Program-made: the position numbers and the translations under genes
Origin: Lentilactobacillus parakefiri
GTDB taxonomy: Bacteria; Bacillota; Bacilli; Lactobacillales; Lactobacillaceae
Reading direction: 5' to 3'
Assembly (NCBI RefSeq): GCF_002157585.1
Contig: NZ_BDGB01000025.1
Coordinates: 1-51,259, forward strand
DNA length: 51,259 nucleotides
Notes under the pieces: model-generated
Told to the model about the DNA's origin: nothing
What the model saw: only the letters and a program-made list of their open reading frames with translations
Database searches by the model: none
Part shown: positions 49,364 through 51,259 of the stretch, in pieces
Position numbering within the stretch: the first letter of the stretch is position 1
Layout: each line of letters begins with the position of its first letter

Positions 49364-50734
49364 ATGAAAAAGATGGTACCAGTTGAAAAGAACCAAAACT
49401 ACGACGTTGATATTAGTGATTTAACGTATCAAGGTCTTGGAGTTGCCAAGATTGATGATTTCCCAATCTTTATTGAAAATGCTTTGCCGACTGAAAATGT
49501 GACAATGAAGGTAATTAAGGTCAAGAAAAACTTCGCCTTTGGTCGGGTGGTTAAGATTAACCAGAAGAGCAAGGACCGGGTTGAATTGGTTGATAAAGCC
49601 TACACCCAGACTGGCATTGCGCCGTTGCAACATTTAAAATATGATGCCCAATTAAAATTCAAACAACATCAAATCGAAGTTGATTTTGATAAGATGAAGC
49701 TTGACGTGACTGTTAATCCCACGATGGGCATGGATGATCCGACTCATTACCGCAACAAGGCTCAAATCCCCGTGCGTTTAATTAATGGTCAGCTTCAGAC
49801 CGGTTTTTATCGGAAACATTCTCACGATTTGGTCCCGATTGAAGATTTCTATATTCAGGATCCGAAGATTGACGAGGCCGTGGTCGTTGTTCGTGATATT
49901 ATTCGCAAGTTTAGAATTCAGCCCTACGATGAACAAACTAACAAGGGCGTTGTCCGCAACATCATGGTTCGCCGCGGGTATTACTCTCATGAAATGATGA
50001 TCGTTTTGATCACCAGGACTGAGAAGTTACCAAGCAGCAGCGAAATTGTTGCTGAGATCGAACATTCACTGCCTGAAGTGAAGAGTATCGTCCAAAATGT
50101 TAATCCCGACAAGACCAACGCATTGATGGGTCGGAAAAATAAAGTTCTGGCGGGTAAAAGTACCATTGAGGACACATTACTGGGACTTAAATTTGATATT
50201 TCAGCCAGTTCCTTCTATCAGGTTAACCCAGTGCAGACCGAAAAACTCTATGATTTGGCAACAAAGAAGGCGGCCTTGTCGGCAGATGATGTTGTCATTG
50301 ATGCCTACTGTGGGATCGGGACGATTTCGCTTTCGATGGCTCAGGTTGCAAAGCAGGTTTATGGGGTGGAAATTGTCCCTGAGGCTGTGGAAGATGCAAA
50401 GAAGAACGCCAAGCTCAACCATTTGACCAATGTGCACTTTGTTGCTGGTAAAGCCGAGACGCAGATGGCAAAGTGGCAGGAAGACGGCTTAAAACCAGAT
50501 GTCATTTCGGTTGATCCCCCACGAAAGGGACTGGATGCCAGCTTGATCGATAGCGTCGTAAAGATGCATCCTAAGCGAGTAGTCTATGTTTCATGTAACC
50601 CGGCAACATTGGCCCGCGACGTTAAATTATTTACTGAGCAAGGCTATCAGGTTAACCAGCCGATTCAACCCGTTGACCAATTTCCGCAGACGGTCCACGT
50701 TGAATCAGTGACCGTTTTGGAACGTGGAAATTAA
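49364..50734 (+). CDS. rlmD: 23S rRNA (uracil-5-)-methyltransferase RlmD/RlmCD type
   Basis: The enzyme makes 5-methyluridine in 23S rRNA. The 456-residue product has an N-terminal TRAM domain (about 5-60), the SAM-binding motif VIDAYCGIGTISLSMA, VDPPRKGLDASLID and the catalytic YVSCNPATLARD (nucleophile Cys411). The cluster of cysteines that holds the 4Fe-4S centre of E. coli RlmD is absent: the place of CGGCxLQHL reads GIAPLQHL. Only two cysteines can be seen in the whole protein. Target position (U747, U1939 or both) cannot be told from sequence. ATG 49364 follows AAAAGGTG. Confidence 0.9.
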   Translation: MKKMVPVEKNQNYDVDISDLTYQGLGVAKIDDFPIFIENALPTENVTMKVIKVKKNFAFGRVVKINQKSKDRVELVDKAYTQTGIAPLQHLKYDAQLKFKQHQIEVDFDKMKLDVTVNPTMGMDDPTHYRNKAQIPVRLINGQLQTGFYRKHSHDLVPIEDFYIQDPKIDEAVVVVRDIIRKFRIQPYDEQTNKGVVRNIMVRRGYYSHEMMIVLITRTEKLPSSSEIVAEIEHSLPEVKSIVQNVNPDKTNALMGRKNKVLAGKSTIEDTLLGLKFDISASSFYQVNPVQTEKLYDLATKKAALSADDVVIDAYCGIGTISLSMAQVAKQVYGVEIVPEAVEDAKKNAKLNHLTNVHFVAGKAETQMAKWQEDGLKPDVISVDPPRKGLDASLIDSVVKMHPKRVVYVSCNPATLARDVKLFTEQGYQVNQPIQPVDQFPQTVHVESVTVLERGN

Positions 50735-50748
50735 GCATTGAAAAATCC

Positions 50749-50798
50749 AGAGGAAACTAGGACAAAGCAATCAGTTTTGTTCTAGTTTCCTCTTTTTT
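50749..50798 (+). terminator. Strong terminator of rlmD
   Basis: An 18-pair stem (50749-50766 with 50776-50793) with a single G-T pair and a nine-base loop is followed by six T. It ends just before the ISL3-family element. Confidence 0.93.
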
Positions 50799-50837
50799 GA
50801 GGTTCTTCGTCAACTGTTGTTGGTGAACAAAATATTG

Positions 50838-50872
50838 GAGTTCTAATCACTTGGTGATTAGAGCTCTTTTTG
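50838..50872 (+). terminator. Terminator inside the ISL3 end, facing into the element
   Basis: GAGTTCTAATCAC (50838-50850) pairs with GTGATTAGAGCTC (50854-50866) around TTG, with one mismatch or G-T pair, and six to eight T follow on the plus strand. It overlaps the last codons of the transposase. Its T-run faces plus-strand transcription, so it would stop transcripts that enter from rlmD antisense to the transposase. Confidence 0.6.
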
Positions 50873-51259
50873 TATGAACTCGAAAAGCAAACAGTACTCT
50901 GAGCCGGAATCTGAAGAAGTTTCGGTAACCAAATCCAGTTCGTTTAATGACTTTAATCTTATTATTGGAACCCTCTAAAGGCCCGTTGGTGTAGTGGTGA
51001 GTAAAAGTGTTGCCAATTTCATCACGATGAACTGCCAAGGTTTGGAGGACTGCCAACATTTCTTCCGAGCAGCCTTGCAGGTGGTGAAAGGCTTGATTAT
51101 AGTTGGGACAGTCACGGGTTTTGATGGTTTCACGTAACTGATTCATCACAGCGTATGTTTGCTTGAGCTCGGGATCAATGCCTAATAAAGCATCAACCAC
51201 ATCAGTGGCAGTCGCCAGATACGAGAAGTTCGTCCATTTACGGAAGACCTCGTAGTTGA
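50847..51259 (-). CDS. ISL3-family transposase, C-terminal part
   Basis: The frame is open from the window edge to TGA at 50847-50849, about 136 codons. HHYTNGPLEGSNNKIKVIKR followed by TGFGYRNFFRFRLRVLFAF is the well-known C-terminus of ISL3-family DDE transposases; the Glu of PLEGSNNKIK is the last catalytic residue. The reading continues beyond the GTG at 51200 to the edge (NYEVFRKWTNFSYLA...), so no start lies in the window. No damage is seen in this part. Confidence 0.92.
   Translation of the reverse strand, partial: NYEVFRKWTNFSYLATATDVVDALLGIDPELKQTYAVMNQLRETIKTRDCPNYNQAFHHLQGCSEEMLAVLQTLAVHRDEIGNTFTHHYTNGPLEGSNNKIKVIKRTGFGYRNFFRFRLRVLFAFRVHTKRALITK

Larger units (their letters stand above)
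50801..51259 (-). mobile_element. ISL3-family insertion sequence, 3' end
   Basis: The element reads on the minus strand and leaves the window at the right edge. GGTTCTTCGTCAACTGTTG at about 50801 is a plausible terminal inverted repeat, since ISL3-family elements usually begin with GG(T/C)TCT. The other end, and so the target duplication, lies outside the window. Confidence 0.7.

Overview
The window is a chromosomal housekeeping block from a low-to-mid GC Gram-positive bacterium, almost certainly a member of the Lactobacillaceae. The reasons are the gene order (ctsR-clpC directly upstream of rpoB-rpoC, then comC, then the str, S10, spc and alpha ribosomal operons, then ecfA1-ecfA2-ecfT-truA-rplM-rpsI), a str operon without tuf, the zinc-type S14, Shine-Dalgarno sequences of the GGAGG type, frequent TTG and GTG starts, and insertion-sequence families common in lactobacilli. 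The order of the last third (pantothenate-type ECF S component, glucosaminidase, xpt, purK-like, pcrA, ligA, camS, gatCAB, dagK, rlmD) may suit the buchneri/brevis side of the family, but I cannot fix the genus from sequence alone.

Layout. 1-820: upstream part of an IS3-family (IS150-type) element on the minus strand, its orfA broken by one in-frame TGA and its ribosome binding site buried in a long hairpin. 1015-1957: a promoter, eight tRNA genes (Val, Lys, Leu, Thr, Gly, Arg, Pro, Pro) and a terminator, with no rRNA gene in the window. 1958-2328: gene-free DNA holding a 23-bp inverted repeat and two diverged copies of an intergenic repeat. 2329-12976: the CtsR-controlled ctsR-clpC pair, then rpoB-rpoC with a structured leader. 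12978-13667: comC (prepilin peptidase), opposite strand. 13727-17077: str operon (rpsL, rpsG, fusA). 17089-31480: S10-spc-alpha ribosomal superoperon (29 genes including secY, adk, infA, rpoA), with an internal tandem promoter before infA and a structured element after rplQ. 31518-34791: the shared ECF transporter module plus truA. 34805-35816: rplM-rpsI behind an L13-type leader. 35865-38249: an ECF S component with a palindromic operator, a DUF2187 gene on the minus strand, a membrane-anchored glucosaminidase and xpt. 38280-43833: a degenerate PurK paralogue, pcrA and ligA. 43851-49286: camS, gatCAB and dagK. 49298-50798: rlmD and a strong terminator. 50801-51259: the 3' end of an ISL3-family element.

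How it works together. Most of the window makes the transcription and translation machinery: ribosomal proteins, RNA polymerase core, EF-G, IF-1, the Sec channel, tRNAs, the tRNA-dependent amidotransferase and tRNA/rRNA modification enzymes. Smaller modules serve protein quality control, vitamin uptake, DNA repair and replication, and the cell envelope. No CRISPR array, prophage, toxin-antitoxin pair or defence system is visible. The most notable points are regulatory (leaders and hairpins in front of rpsL, rpoB, rpsJ and rplM and behind rplQ; candidate operators at 35865 and 36921; the transposase RBS hairpin) and two enzymes that have lost family hallmarks (the PurK-like protein and the RlmD-type methyltransferase).
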